Of a stretch of DNA of 64,000 bases, positions 1 through 10,434 are shown piece after piece (positions within the stretch are counted from its first letter, which is position 1; each line of letters opens with the position of its first letter). The position numbers and the translations under genes are program-made. Source of the stretch: Cyclina sinensis (Eukaryota; Mollusca; Bivalvia; Venerida; Veneridae); contig JAAONU010000014.1 in NCBI GenBank assembly GCA_012932295.1, positions 32,519,977-32,583,976 of the forward strand, in the 5' to 3' direction. The notes under the pieces were generated by a model that saw only the letters and a list, made by a program, of their open reading frames with translations, was not told the DNA's origin and did no database searches.

Positions 1-52
1 CTGTAATGTGCTCTCAGAGTGCAACTGGATAGTTAGTGATAGAAATTATTAC

Positions 53-232
53 CTCCTGTCCAGATATCATCATGTCTTTTCCACTTCTGCCTATCACTTG
101 ATCATGTACTGTGAGATTTTCCACACCAATGTCAGATAACACCCTTAAATAACCTCCTCCATCAGGAAAGAATTCCATCGACATCATTCCTTCATGTGTA
201 ATGGACAGGAAATAGATTAATCCTGCTGTCAC
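53..232 (-). CDS. SGCB: beta-sarcoglycan, coding exon 2 (gene continues beyond left edge)
   Basis: This 180-bp exon is bounded by an AG acceptor at 234-233 and a GT donor at 52-51. It encodes 60 residues in phase 0, directly continuous with the exon ending at 2089. It supplies the end of the membrane helix (VTAGLIYFLSI) and the start of the extracellular domain. Its MMSMEFFPDGGGYLRVLSDIG stretch parallels vertebrate beta-sarcoglycan (SMEFHESGLLRFKQVSDMG), which is why I call beta rather than gamma, delta or zeta. The donor implies further exons to the left of the window. Confidence 0.85.
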
Positions 233-491
233 CTGTCAATTAGGAAATGCAAACTGTAAATTTCTGGATTAATTAATTTAATCTACAGTTAACTGTTTGG
301 TATACAGAAAAAGGTTCAAAGCTCCTGTTACTGTTGAAGCAACTGACTCACAGAATTTAGCTGATTTTTTCTTCTTTAAAATTTAAGAAATGTTAATACA
401 CTTTGGAAAAATATATTATACTTCTATACACCATGAAAACTGGAAAAAAAAATGATTTCACCAGAATTCTAACCCATGCCCTTTCGGTCAG

Positions 492-1637
492 CAATGGCCT
501 AGCCAGACCTGTTTTTTGACCGAGGCAAATTAGGGGGGTCCAGGGGCATAAATTTTTTTTTACCTAGAACGTCTCTGGTGCCTTTTGGAGCACTCTGGGA
601 CAAGCTTTTTGTCCTTCTGAATCTAATCATCTTTATGCCATTTTAGTAAATTTTACACAGAAAATTTTATGTTCTTTACAATATTTGAAATACATTTTGT
701 TTAATTTATATATCTATTAGCTCAGGTTCACAGTTTCATGAAAAGGCCAAGCAATTCTTCTGTTTCCAGAAGAATCCCTTAACTTTAAAATCTCATTATA
801 GTCAAGTGACATTTGTTTATGAATATGTATCAAAGCTAGTCCATTTAATCTAGCATCCTTCATAGATGATCGAGTCCAAGTTTTCAGTCTATGGAGCACA
901 CTAAAGCTTCTTTCACACGAACATGACCCAACAGGTAAACTTAATATTAACTGAAAAATTGTGTGAATGTTTGGATAATATGTTTTATCACAAATTTCAA
1001 AACCTTCTTGGAGAGACATTGGATTTTTAACATTTTGATATAATTTTTTCCATCTTATGAGCTCTGTTTCGTGACTCGCAATTGGACTGTCTGCAAAATA
1101 TGTTTCTTTGATCTGTTTTTGCACTTTATCTGTTAAAAGATCATGATGGCCCAGTAGAAGTAGAGTTCCATTTAAAACATCGCCCAACTCTTCTGGAAAA
1201 CAAGAATCAAAATGATGAATCACGAGATCGAGAAATGGATAATAGTGATTAACCTTAAAGTGGTCTATTATTGAAGTATTATCACCTGCACTGGCACAAT
1301 GTTCTTGTCTTAAATTGTCTACCAACAACTCTTGCCTTTTCTGGTATTTCTTCGATACTTTTAGCAATAACAGTAGCCCTTTTATATATTTTTGTAAATG
1401 AGTCTTCCTTTGATCTGAACAATTTAATAATCTGTACTTTGTTCTTAGCAACATTGTATGCCTGTAACAGATTGCAAATGTTTGCCTGTAAATTAAAGGA
1501 GGGTGGTCTTCTGCTTTACCTTGTATTGGAGGCTTTTTTTTTTTCAAGACTGATTTTTCTACCTAATATATTTATTAACTTCTCAAATTTTAACCGAGCC
1601 AACTGCCTCGGTTTTCCTCAGTGTGGCTACGGCACTG
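492..1637 (-). mobile_element. degraded hAT transposon nested in family A element
   Basis: The left end CAATGGCCTAGCCAGACCTG and the inverted right end CAGTGCCGTAGCCACACTGA are imperfect inverted repeats of the CAGTGGCGTAGCCA type common in hAT elements. ACCGAGGCA recurs just inside both ends. GTCAG flanks both sides (487-491 and 1638-1642). A hAT should give 8 bp, so the duplication has either decayed or the ends are misplaced by a few bases. The element is internally deleted and keeps only the 3' part of a transposase. Confidence 0.65.
717..1547 (-). pseudogene. hAT transposase, C-terminal fragment
   Basis: This open frame of 276 codons resembles the C-terminal half of ZMYM1-like hAT transposases. 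A YYPFLDLVIHHFDSCFP segment matches the usual 'YYR..I..PFLD.L...L..RF' region. Near residues 190-245 is the hAT dimerisation domain, with YYPNIHTIFQLILSLPVGSCSCERSF followed by MKDARLNGLALIHIH. The N-terminal zinc finger and the first catalytic acidic residues are absent, and a complete hAT transposase would be at least twice this length. The frame happens to be open, but the product is not a functional transposase. It lies on the same strand as the host gene SGCB. Confidence 0.75.
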
Positions 1638-2088
1638 GTCAGTAAAATGTAGAGCGACAATCTATACCACTGAGCCACAGAGGCTAGTTACTTTCAATTG
1701 TCAAAATCAATAATATAATTAAAGTATCTACTCTCACGACTAATGGGGTAAAAAAAATTTATTCATAAAAGTCTGTAAAACTTCATATTATGATGTGTTT
1801 CTGTAACAAAAAATTATTCAGTAACTTAGTTTAGATATGTTCTTCACAATTACAACTAGAATTTCTAGATGTTTAAACATTTTCTTTTTTATTTATCATC
1901 TACTAATCTGTGAGTCACTCGCTTTAAAGGAAGCAGCTGCAAACAATCTTAAACAAAGAGAATCATTACTTTTAACTAGAACTTATGTATTTTAGGAACT
2001 TCTTCACAGTTAATTTCAAAAGACAGGAAAATATAACTCTTATCAGAATCAGAGTATGCAAAACAGAAACAAGTTAAATAACTCTTAC

Positions 2089-2265
2089 CAGCGCATTCAA
2101 AATTGCTACAATTAGTAAAATCACAATGACGACACAAAGACAACAACTGCGACCTCCACGTATCCCGCTGTGTTCAAGGTCGTCATCTTCCATTGACACA
2201 TATCCAGATGCCTGAGGACCAGTGCCCCTGTTTGAACGTCTTCGGAAGGATGAGGAGTCAGACAT
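2089..2265 (-). CDS. SGCB: beta-sarcoglycan, first coding exon
   Basis: Sarcoglycans are single-pass type II membrane glycoproteins of the dystrophin-glycoprotein complex and link the muscle cytoskeleton to the extracellular matrix. The first ATG in frame is at 2265-2263. The exon encodes 59 residues and ends at a GTAAGA donor (2088-2087). It holds a basic, serine-rich cytoplasmic head, then a motif like the vertebrate GYIPIDEDRLHKTGLRG (here GYVSMEDDDLEHSGIRG), then the first half of the membrane helix from about residue 42, which is completed by exon 53-232. The two exons together give 119 of the roughly 320 residues usual for this family. The intron between them is 1,856 bp, about 86% of it transposon. 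Upstream TTG/ATT codons in the same frame are not credible starts. Identification is secure from collinear similarity across both exons. Confidence 0.85.
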
Positions 2266-2879
2266 TGTAATAATCAATTCATGTTTCTCAAATTACAGCC
2301 ACAAACAAATGCACTGAAATAGAGACACAAACAGAGATTTTGGGTTGCTTGGTTTTAAGACTTAAAAGTAAGATGGTTGATAAATCTAAAGAGGCTACAC
2401 AAGGGTTTCTGAGTTCTACACCCTTTATTAAATCATGACAAATAAAAATTTACAGTTTCGTCTGTTAGAAGGCACAGAAACTTAGGAAACATTGAACTTT
2501 CCACATTATCAACATTGTTATTTAATCATTATGACATTCTTACAATATCATTTAATCATTATAAACAACACTGAATGAGTACAAAACTACAACTACAAAA
2601 ATGTATGATGTTGATTAATAACAGCCTTTGCTTAACAATGAGTACCGATAAATCCAGGAACCAAACCCTGAAAACTTCAACTTACTAGATCTACTGCCAA
2701 AAGTCAATATTGACTATGCTAGGCATACTAGATCTACCTATGCATTTAATTATTCTATATTGTAAAACACCCGTACCTGATGTTCGTGCGTATGGTATCT
2801 CAGGAGCACTTCCTGGAAGTTCTGCAACTTTCCTTAAACATTATGACCTCATCTATTATTATCACAAAAGGCACGTAAT

Positions 2880-2990
2880 CCGCTTTCAAGTGCTGCAGCT
2901 TTCTCCCGTACCGAGCCGAACAGTACCGTTCTTTATCAGGAACAAGTCACGCGCGGAAGATGACGGGTTGCTAGCAGACGGCAAACACAT
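2880..2990 (-). promoter_or_regulatory. CpG-rich patch, candidate SGCB promoter or 5' exon
   Basis: This is an island of CpG-rich sequence in an otherwise AT-rich neighbourhood (several CG dinucleotides in 2915-2985, including CACGCGCGGAAGATGACGGG). It is about 650 bp upstream of the SGCB start codon. The CGGAAG core resembles an ETS site. No TATA box is evident. Assignment to SGCB rests on position only. Confidence 0.3.
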
Positions 2991-3829
2991 CTATTTTGTC
3001 CATTATACTAACTCTTATATATCTTAAGAATTAATCTCGAAACAGAAATTTCAGAAATAATTGATGCTACATAAGCCTGTAGATCTGGACATGTTTTTTC
3101 CTCTTCTCACTTTTTTTGAAACGAAATCAAGACAAATTTTATTTAAAGTCGGTAGAGTCCACATGATAAACATTAGCTATATATATTTACAAACTTTCAG
3201 ATTTTTTTTTCATAATACTCACAGTAACCGAAATAAAATCTTCGTCTGAAAGTAACTTTTCTGTTTTTGGTTATTGTTACTTAATGTCTGCCCATTTGAA
3301 AGTTGGGCTCTGTCAGAGACAGTGGGCATTAGAAATCACGTTATATCGACAGTGTCTTGTAAGTTTTAAGTATTAACTGTTCAACTGAAATAACTCTGTA
3401 ATAAATATATATTCACTTTTATTTCTTCTTCGTTTTGTACATCAAAATAAACATAATCGAATATTCTATCTAAATGGAGCATAAAACTTTATATACTTGT
3501 ATACAAAGCACAGACAATAGATGGGATAAGTCGTTCTATACACACATGATTATGTAAATATGTAGAGTAGTGATGACAGTTACATATTATTTTTTTACTG
3601 GAAAGTTTCAAAAGACGTTTATTTACAAGTAATTCTTTCTTTGGAAACTGCTTCGTAGTAAAAGTCAGTAAGATATTTGTAAATGGTTTGCTCGATTTTA
3701 AAGATTTCACTAAATTTGTATAATGTCGCGTAATGTAACTGTTTTGTCAATACTCTTTAAATCAAGTTTATAAATAGATAATTGTTAAATGTATTTTCTT
3801 TTCAAAAATGTTTTAATGTTCCATCACAT

Positions 3830-4000
3830 AAGACCACATACTTGGGGAAACTACCAACCTCTTTGGAGTGGTGCCCCTTAGGCGAAATTAATGAAACTCT
3901 GATATACGGATAAATTTCTTTCAACGGTATAACGGTGTCGTCGGTCTTATGGGTAGCCGGTACCGACTATAAATAAACTCAGATAGATAGAATTCAAGTG
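3830..4000. repeat. partial copy of TIR family B (right end) and flank
   Basis: Positions 3960-4000 (GGTACCGACTATAAATAAAC and on) match the right terminal repeat of the 33966-34483 element. The upstream 120 bp ('caacctctttggagtggtgc') does not obviously match and may be another repeat fragment. A 15-base string TGTCGTCGGTCTTAT at about 3936 recurs at about 4552. Confidence 0.35.
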
Positions 4001-4084
4001 TCTGTGCCTTAGATGAATCTCTTAATCACATGCCTTAAATGAATGTCTTTGATTCATGAATACATTATTTAATTACATTATTAA

Positions 4085-4167
4085 CCAAACTCCTCGCACT
4101 GGTTACGTCACGCTTTGCTACTTGTTTCTGTATTGATCAGGGGAAGTAACCGCTGCGGGGAGTTTGA
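4085..4167. mobile_element. short palindromic MITE, about 82 bp
   Basis: CAAACTCCTCGCACTGGTTAC at the left is a near-exact inverted copy (18 of 21) of GTAACCGCTGCGGGGAGTTTG at the right, with about 40 bp between. The element would fold into a hairpin. It directly abuts the TTAACCCTTA element at 4171. Confidence 0.5.
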
Positions 4168-4170
4168 GTC

Positions 4171-4365
4171 TTAACCCTTACCATGCTAAATATCTAAAAT
4201 GGACTTGTCCAGCTTTCAATTTGGACAGATCCATTAACTATTTATGGGGGTGCTGATTGAAAATTTACTAATTGAATGGCGAATAGTGCACGGACGTGCA
4301 GGCCGATCTTAGTCTGCTCTAGTCTCAAAGGCAGAGTCAAGTGGTTCCAGCAGACGACGGGTTAA
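4171..4365. mobile_element. TTAACCCTTA-ended MITE
   Basis: The element begins TTAACCCTTACCATGC and ends in the inverted motif GGGTTAA. The interior ('aaaatggacttgtccagctttcaatttgg ...') matches a dispersed repeat I associate with venerid bivalves. A related copy with better-preserved ends is at 36689-36882, and a degraded inverted copy is at about 62730-62885. Confidence 0.6.
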
Positions 4366-4770
4366 AGACAGAACTGTTTCCAAAAACTGTTACCATGGTA
4401 ACGGCCGTCAAGAAAGTTTATGAAAAACATTATTTAGGCTATCAATATTTTACTTTAAATTTGTATTTGAGGTGGACCAGATTTGTTGCTGTTTTTTCAG
4501 TTTCGATTTCTTTTAACAGAATTTGTATAACAAATGTACACATGTACGAGTGTCGTCGGTCTTATTATAACTATTAACATCATGTAATGACGATTTTTTG
4601 GAAGCCACAGTTGATAGAGACATGCATACTTTACTCACCTCACTACATCATCATGATGATCATATGTAAGTCATGTATATGTATATTATTAATATAGATA
4701 AGTATAAGACTGCATAAATAAAACACACATGTGTGAACTGGTAAAATGACTGATCTATTTTTAGAATCAG
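4366..4770. other. intergenic spacer, nothing supported
   Basis: AT-rich sequence between the MITE and the 3' end of the SPATA18-like gene. It probably includes the 3' UTR of that minus-strand gene. I see no exon or repeat. Confidence 0.3.
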
Positions 4771-4827
4771 TATGTCCTGTTGTATTCTTTTGCTTGTTTC
4801 CTTTTCTATGTCGTCAAGCACACGCAG

Positions 4828-5124
4828 CTACTGGGTAGAGTTTTCTGCTGATTTACAGCCCTGTGCAACACCTTTGGTTAATAGTGGGCCTTTTTCATGT
4901 AGCAATAAAGCTGGCCATACCACAAACTTGACCAAGTCACCACTGACGGTATACTCTTTGTACAAGTTTTTATCAAACTTGGCGTCTTTCTTTACTTCCA
5001 TTATATGGAAACACAGTGGAGGAGACTGAACTGCCATCATCCAACACAGGAAGATACATTTCCGTATGTATGGTTTCAGAGCTGGTACAAATTCTCCACC
5101 AATCCAGCTTGCTTTGATATACGC
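4828..5124 (-). CDS. SPATA18: SPATA18/MIEAP-like, last coding exon
   Basis: MIEAP (mitochondria-eating protein) acts at mitochondria in quality control in vertebrates. Its C-terminal domain is what this exon encodes. An acceptor (TTTGTTTCAG) precedes 5124, and 98 codons run to TAG at 4830-4828. EFVPALKPYIRKCIFLCWMM parallels the human segment ending FIQEICCIAFAMQALEPP. FVVWPALLLHEKGPLLTKG parallels LYHVWPALMENDCVIMKG, including the invariant VWPAL. The seven exons found (this one plus 7620-7703, 8845-8955, 9943-10047, 11333-11531, 12367-12557 and 12916-13186) have compatible phases and give about 418 residues. The vertebrate protein has a little over 500. Bivalves carry many MIEAP-like paralogues, so orthology to SPATA18 itself is not claimed. 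Confidence 0.75.
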   Translation of the reverse strand, partial: AYIKASWIGGEFVPALKPYIRKCIFLCWMMAVQSPPLCFHIMEVKKDAKFDKNLYKEYTVSGDLVKFVVWPALLLHEKGPLLTKGVAQGCKSAENSTQ

Positions 5125-5189
5125 CTGAAACAAAATCATTTTTTAGCCATGCCTATTATTACTGGTAAGACAGGGGAAGTAAATCTGGT

Positions 5190-7315
5190 TGGAGTTAGCC
5201 TGTTCACACGGCACATACATACCCATCCCAAAGTCTTCAACCCTTGACCGCAGAGACCCACTGTCATACAGAGGTATATCACTTGCATCGTCTGTATATA
5301 AAGTTTATTGTAGAATCATTAATATGAGATTAAATGATTGGGTGGAGGAAAATAATGTACTTGTCGATGAACAGAATGGCTTCAGAAATAAGAGAAGTAC
5401 GATAGATCAGATCTCATCGCTAGTAGATATTATAGATACACGTAAGAAATGTAAGCTATCAACTTTTACAGCTTTTATAGATTTTCGCAAGGCGTATGAT
5501 TGTATAAATAGGAATATTTTATGGTCAAAACTTATATCTGTTGGGTTACATGGAAAAATTTTAACTGCAATTAAATCATTGTACTCTACAGTTTCTGCAA
5601 GTGTTAGACTAAATAGTCATAAAACGGACTGGTTTGATGTTAATTGTGGTTTAAGACAAGGATGTATTTTATCACCTCTGCTATTTAATTTATATGTTAA
5701 TGACCTTGCAGTTTATCTAAAATCTTTTAATGTGGGTGTGAATATTGGAGAAGAAAAGATATGCATTTTACTATATGCAGATGATATTGTTCTTCTGGCA
5801 GATAGTGAAAATGATCTACAAGTACTGTTAAATGCATTGAATGACTGGTGTGGTCGAAATGATATGAGTATTAATCCTGATAAATGTAATGTCATGCACT
5901 TTCGAACAGAGTCTATGACACGATCAGAACATGAATTTAGATGTGGTGAACATATTATTTCTTATTCTGACAAATATACATATCTGGGATTGTTAATTAA
6001 CGAGTATTTAGATTTTAGTGTAACAGCTAAAATGGTGGCTCAGAGCGCTAGTCGTGCCCTCGGTCTACTTATTGCCAAATGCAAAGTTATTGGTGGTCTA
6101 CCATATGAGGTTTTTACCAAATTATATGACTCTGTTGTATGGCCGGTTATTGCCTACGGAGCTGCTATATGGGGTCATAAAAATTATTCCTGTATTGCAG
6201 CAGTGCAACATCGGGCAATGAGGTTTTTTCTTGGTGTTGGGAAATACACACCAACAGCAGCTGTTTCTGGTGATATGGGATGGGTGCCGCCACATGTACG
6301 ACAATGGAAGTCATTAGTCAATTTTTGGGCCCGTCTCTCATGTACCAATACTACAAGAATAAATAAGCGAATTGCGCTCTGGGCCTCCTGTAGGTCAGTC
6401 AAATGTAAAAACTGGTATTTTTTGGTACGTAAACAATTGAATGAGTTAGACCTGTCAATATATAAGGATGTATCCATGCCTATATCCAAGAATGATATTG
6501 TTAAAGATGTAGAAGAACGTATGCTTGCAAAGTTTAAAACAGAGTGGTTTGATAAAATTAATGCACCCACGGGCTCATCAGGTAGAGGCCGGAATAAATT
6601 ACGGACGTATCGCATATTTAAAGAAAAATATTGTGTTGAACCTTTTTGTACAATGATTTTGCCTGTGAGCCACAGAGCAGCTTTTAGCAAATTTAGATGT
6701 GGTGTGGCACCAATTCGTATAGAAACCGGAAGATTTGAAAACCTCCAGGTAGATAAACGTCTATGTCCATTTTGTCATGTGGTAGAGGATGAAACTCATG
6801 TAATACTAGAATGTCAGTTATACAATGATTTAAGAAATGTACTTTTTGAACAAGCTGCAGTTGCTGTTAACAATTTTATCGACCTGAATAGTGATGAGAA
6901 ATTAAAAGTTATATTCAGTAATACTAATGTAATAAGAGTTAGTGCCAAAACCTGCTTTCAGATACTACAAAGAAGGAATTTGTTTATGTGTAAATAGGAT
7001 GTTTTAATCCTGTTATTAAAGTAGTACAAATGTAATGATAGTTGTGTACATAGTACATAATTTTTAACAGCAATTAGTTTTATATTTTATAATTGAAGAT
7101 GTAAAACAGATATTTTTGTTTTATTTTGGTTATAAAGTAAATTTGTTTTTTTTTTTAGTTGTAGAATATATTTTACCAGTATCATCATGTTGTTAAATGT
7201 CTCTTATAAATCTATCGAGATTGGTCCAACATGTATTTTAGTATGATTGAATATTGTGATGTATTGTATATATGACATGCTTGGAATGAGACAATAAACT
7301 AAATTCTTCTTTCTT
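5190..7315 (+). mobile_element. 5'-truncated non-LTR retrotransposon (I/jockey-like)
   Basis: The insertion occupies nearly all of the last intron of the SPATA18-like gene, antisense to it. It starts inside the reverse transcriptase, so the endonuclease and any ORF1 are missing. This is the usual outcome of incomplete target-primed reverse transcription. A 3' UTR of about 300 bp ends near AATAAACTAAATTC and a short T/C-rich tail. No target duplication could be identified, so both ends are approximate. Confidence 0.8.
5204..6997 (+). pseudogene. reverse transcriptase ORF of truncated LINE
   Basis: This open frame of about 600 codons has the RT motifs in order: SYRGISLASSVYKV (block 1), FIDFRKAYDCINRNILW (motif A with the catalytic Asp), NCGLRQGCILSPLLFNLYVNDL (motif B), LLYADDIVLLA (catalytic YADD), and SINPDKCNVMHFR and YTYLGLLI (motifs D/E). 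A C-terminal CPFCHVVEDETHVILEC makes a CCHC-type zinc finger as in I, Nimb and related clades. No RNase H is recognisable. The uninterrupted frame implies a young insertion. It cannot be autonomous because the endonuclease is missing. Confidence 0.85.
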
Positions 7316-7619
7316 TTTACATAAAACTTTATATTATAGCTTTGTATGTTACATGTGATTCACCTTTTCCTCTATGTGCATGTATAACACAGTGTACATA
7401 TCTATCTTTTAGAATTAATCACTTGTTCTGTAATAAAAGATTAAACAATATCTATTTGGCAACCAAAACAACCAAGCAATTAAAAAATCAGAATCATGTA
7501 ACTGTTACAGGAAATCTAAAATTAAAATACAAATTATTTAAAATTTATGCATTTTTTGTAAGAATCGGTCATGAGATTAGGTCCAATCGTCTGACTGAAT
7601 GTTTCACGGCAGAAGTTAC

Positions 7620-7703
7620 CTGTTGTACAGCTGGAACCATCAACTCTGAAGTTTCCTTCCTCATCGCTTTAATATGTTTCGAAACAGTGTCTGATTTTTC
7701 TAC
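7620..7703 (-). CDS. SPATA18: SPATA18/MIEAP-like, internal exon
   Basis: This 84-bp phase-0 exon encodes 28 residues (VEKSDTVSKHIKAMRKETSE and on to PAVQQ). It is flanked by TTAATTACAG and GTAACT splice sites. It joins in frame to the last exon (AYIKASWIGG). Helical, charged sequence of this kind precedes the 'SFPPVVDF' region in vertebrate MIEAP. Confidence 0.6.
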
Positions 7704-7779
7704 CTGTAATTAAATCTTTCTATAATAATAAAACATGATATCTTTCATACGAATTCTGAGTCCTCTCCACTAACCCTTA

Positions 7780-7797
7780 CCCCCCCCCCCCCCCCCC
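7780..7797 (+). repeat. homopolymer (C)18
   Basis: An uninterrupted run of C inside a SPATA18-like intron. The exact length may be affected by sequencing. Confidence 0.9.
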
Positions 7798-8844
7798 AAC
7801 CCCCAGTCGGGTTCAATGAAATGCATTTCACATACACAAATAATTGCAGTCATGTAGGTTTATTTAACACGTGTCCCCCCACTCTTTTTTTACTTCCTTC
7901 AGTTATATTTTGGTCATATCTAGGTCTGTAGCGTCCATCGGGTATACTTTAAAATACACCCTCTGAAAGTCCAAGTCAACATTTTTACTGGACGGGAGCA
8001 ACGTCTGTAGTGAGGCTCAAACCAATGATCGTAAGAAAGCAAAAGATAGGGTTGGTATTTTGAAGGTCAGCAACCTTAACCAGTCGATTATATTTCCTAA
8101 CTATGCTCGTTAGGATTGGATGTAAAAGCAGACAGTTCGCGATGTTACTGTTTGTAAACGATTGTATCGTTGCAATTTCATAGAGCCTCATTTGCTATTT
8201 AGGTCGGTGTAAATCTAAGAGGGAATGCTCTCTGCAGAATCACTGGGTTCAGTCAGGGTTAGTTTTAGGTCAGTTGTGTCGATCTGTCATCTCTTAACCC
8301 CAATTTCACCCTAGTTAAATTGGTCAGAGCTTACTGTTTATTTACAAGTTAACATTCCATATTTGGGGGTAGCTCTGGATGGATAAGGGTTTTCCATAAA
8401 TTTAGCACCCACAAATGCTCGGGTCTTCCTTTTGGTTCTTTGCGATCTTAGGCATCATAGACATTACAACTGATATTATATTCATGTAGCACACGTACAA
8501 GAGATTAACAAATGTTTGGAGAATGGAGACACATCTATTTTACACGAACTGTTATAAATATTTATGATTCATTTAAATCATCAGTGTAGAATAATCTGGA
8601 GAAATAGGCAAGCAATTTGTTCTCCTCCACACTACACCCTCCCAGGTTTTTGTAACAGTATGTTAAATACACAACAAAACAGGAGGCTGTTTCTCTTTGG
8701 CAATAGTTATAATGATGAAACAGGTAGGTGTTTAGATTTAAAAGTTTTCTTCTATAAACGTAAACTCTACAGCAAACAGTGTTTTGACATGTCAAAATGC
8801 CCAATTTCTCGTTAATGGAATATTTGTAACACTATTAAACAAAC

Positions 8845-8955
8845 CATCATCGTTCCCGAATGTCGATTGTCTCCCGTCTTTGACTTCAGACGCCATCTCT
8901 CCTGCAAGACTTTGTCCGGACCTTCTTTCTTTAAATGTTCCACAAAGCATGATAC
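8845..8955 (-). CDS. SPATA18: SPATA18/MIEAP-like, internal exon (boundaries less certain)
   Basis: This candidate 111-bp phase-0 exon has its acceptor at 8957-8956 and a GTTTGT donor at 8844-8843. It encodes VSCFVEHLKKEGPDKVLQER and 17 more residues. It fits the phase of both neighbouring exons. Another frame of the same stretch is open for longer but would not splice in phase, so the frame choice rests on phase alone. Confidence 0.45.
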
Positions 8956-9942
8956 CTACATGAGGTAAAATGAACTTACAGGGAAATACTAAGTATAATA
9001 AGAGGGTTTATGTCAAAAATTGCATAATTCTAACACAAGATGTAAGTGGCCATGGGCAGATAAATGAACACCAATAAAAAGGAGTTTTACCTTATTAGAA
9101 GAGGTAATTAAGAAAATAATTCAACATTTTATCCTGTCTATTGTATCATGTACTTATCATCCCGCTGATGAATCAGATTTTATAGTGTTTTTGGTATGTA
9201 TTCACCTGCTTTCTTGTCATCGACAGAAACTCAGCTTTTCTCTGAAACTTATAAAAAAGAATTAATTTTCACTGGCTGTATTATGAAAACAATAACATTG
9301 AAGACCCTTCCGTTTAAATGAGCAGCCAGCTCTCAGCTTCAACGAAATATTTAAAGGAAACTATGAATATCTGTTGATATGGCGAATGGCACAGTGCAGG
9401 TGCAGACACAGTATTCTAGGCTGAAATGAATTTGTTTTATACAATAGATATGTCAGACATTTAACGTCAGGGAGGTTGGGGCTCCTTAGGAAGAAAATCA
9501 ATCTATAACAGCAATATTCCACTTTATTTGTATTTATTTAGGATTTTAATGTGCCTACAAATATCTCTCAAAAGAGTCACCGAATCTTTACGCTTAATTT
9601 GAGGATAAGTGAAAAACTAAAATCAAATATGAAGAACATTTACTTCAAGAGATCCTAGGAAACTAAAAGTTCATCGCATTTTTATTGTCCATTCGATGAA
9701 AATGAGGTCAGGGGTTTCTTCTTGTGTACAAACAATCTCAGTTTTATTTCTAATTTCAAGCCTTGGCTCATATTTACAATACAGGGTTTTTCTAGTATAC
9801 CTGTCAAATGTTTTTGTTTTTTATGATCAATCTACAGAAATGGTAAAATTGGTAAAAACCGAATGATATTTTGTTAACTTTATTTGAACAAAAATATGTT
9901 CGTGCAAATATTATACTATTCTCCTGAACACAAGAATGCTAC

Positions 9943-10047
9943 CTTGGATTCCTGTAACAGTTTGTATTCTTCAAAAAGAAAATTTACAGCATCTTCAGTC
10001 TTCTTCAGCATGGTATCTGCTTTATGCGTGCAGAAATCGAAAACATT
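9943..10047 (-). CDS. SPATA18: SPATA18/MIEAP-like, internal exon
   Basis: This 105-bp phase-0 exon encodes 35 residues (NVFDFCTHKADTMLKKTEDA and on to LLQESK). It has a clear TATATTTCAG acceptor and AAG/GTAGCA donor. It corresponds to the helical region after the YDNEWTNAF segment of the MIEAP domain. Confidence 0.7.
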
Positions 10048-10064
10048 CTGAAATATATTGTTAC

Positions 10065-10260
10065 GGTCTAGTACATACTTCCCTTATAATTGTATAAATA
10101 CAAGCAACAGTGAATCGATTCTTTGGCTAAGTTGTTTGGGTATTGGCATTCGATGCGCTAAGATCGGAGTTCAAATGCCGCTGTGGGTTGTGTATTCTGA
10201 CACGCATTGCATCTTTCTGTTGTGGACTTTCATGTTTTTCAATGGTATGAATAAAGTAAC
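10065..10260 (+). mobile_element. tRNA-derived SINE, family C copy 1
   Basis: On the plus strand TTCTTTGGCTAAGTT (A-box side) is followed by GATCGGAGTTCAAATGCC (B-box like). A body 'cattgcatctttctg...gactttcatgttttt' then matches the two minus-strand copies at 27.2 and 27.6 kb. It starts some 18 bp upstream of the acceptor side of exon 9943-10047. Confidence 0.5.
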
Positions 10261-10434
10261 AATAAATAAAAGGGTTGTTAAAACCGGCAGCGTTTGATCC
10301 AGGAACCGGAATTTTTTAGCAGAATATTGAGCTGATTCAACGGAAGGGAAGTATTTCACCATGCCGAATGCATTTTTTATAACACCATAACCTCACGGAA
10401 TTTTATTTAAAGATCTTTCATTTGTTTTCTAGAA

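Larger units (their letters stand above)
334..1926. mobile_element. TIR element with tRNA-like core (family A), interrupted by a hAT insertion
   Basis: The left end reads TTGAAGCAACTGACTCACAG and the right end is its near reverse complement (CTGTGAGTCACTCGCTTTAA). The outer parts (334-491 and 1638-1926) align along their length with the intact 447-bp copy at 48524-48970, so this is the same element split by the hAT at 492-1637. The tRNA-like block, read on the minus strand, is cut between its A box and B box by the insertion. It sits within the first visible intron of SGCB. Confidence 0.75.

Noticed and set aside
1271..1645. Plus-strand open frame of 124 codons
   Set aside because: It is antisense to the hAT transposase fragment and has no family resemblance.
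2710..3027. Plus-strand frame of 105 codons
   Set aside because: No domain or splice context. It overlaps the CpG-rich SGCB upstream region and looks random.
4772..5029. Plus-strand frame of 85 codons
   Set aside because: Antisense shadow of the SPATA18-like last exon.
6184..6690. Minus-strand frame of 168 codons
   Set aside because: Shadow of the LINE reverse transcriptase, whose motifs are on the plus strand.
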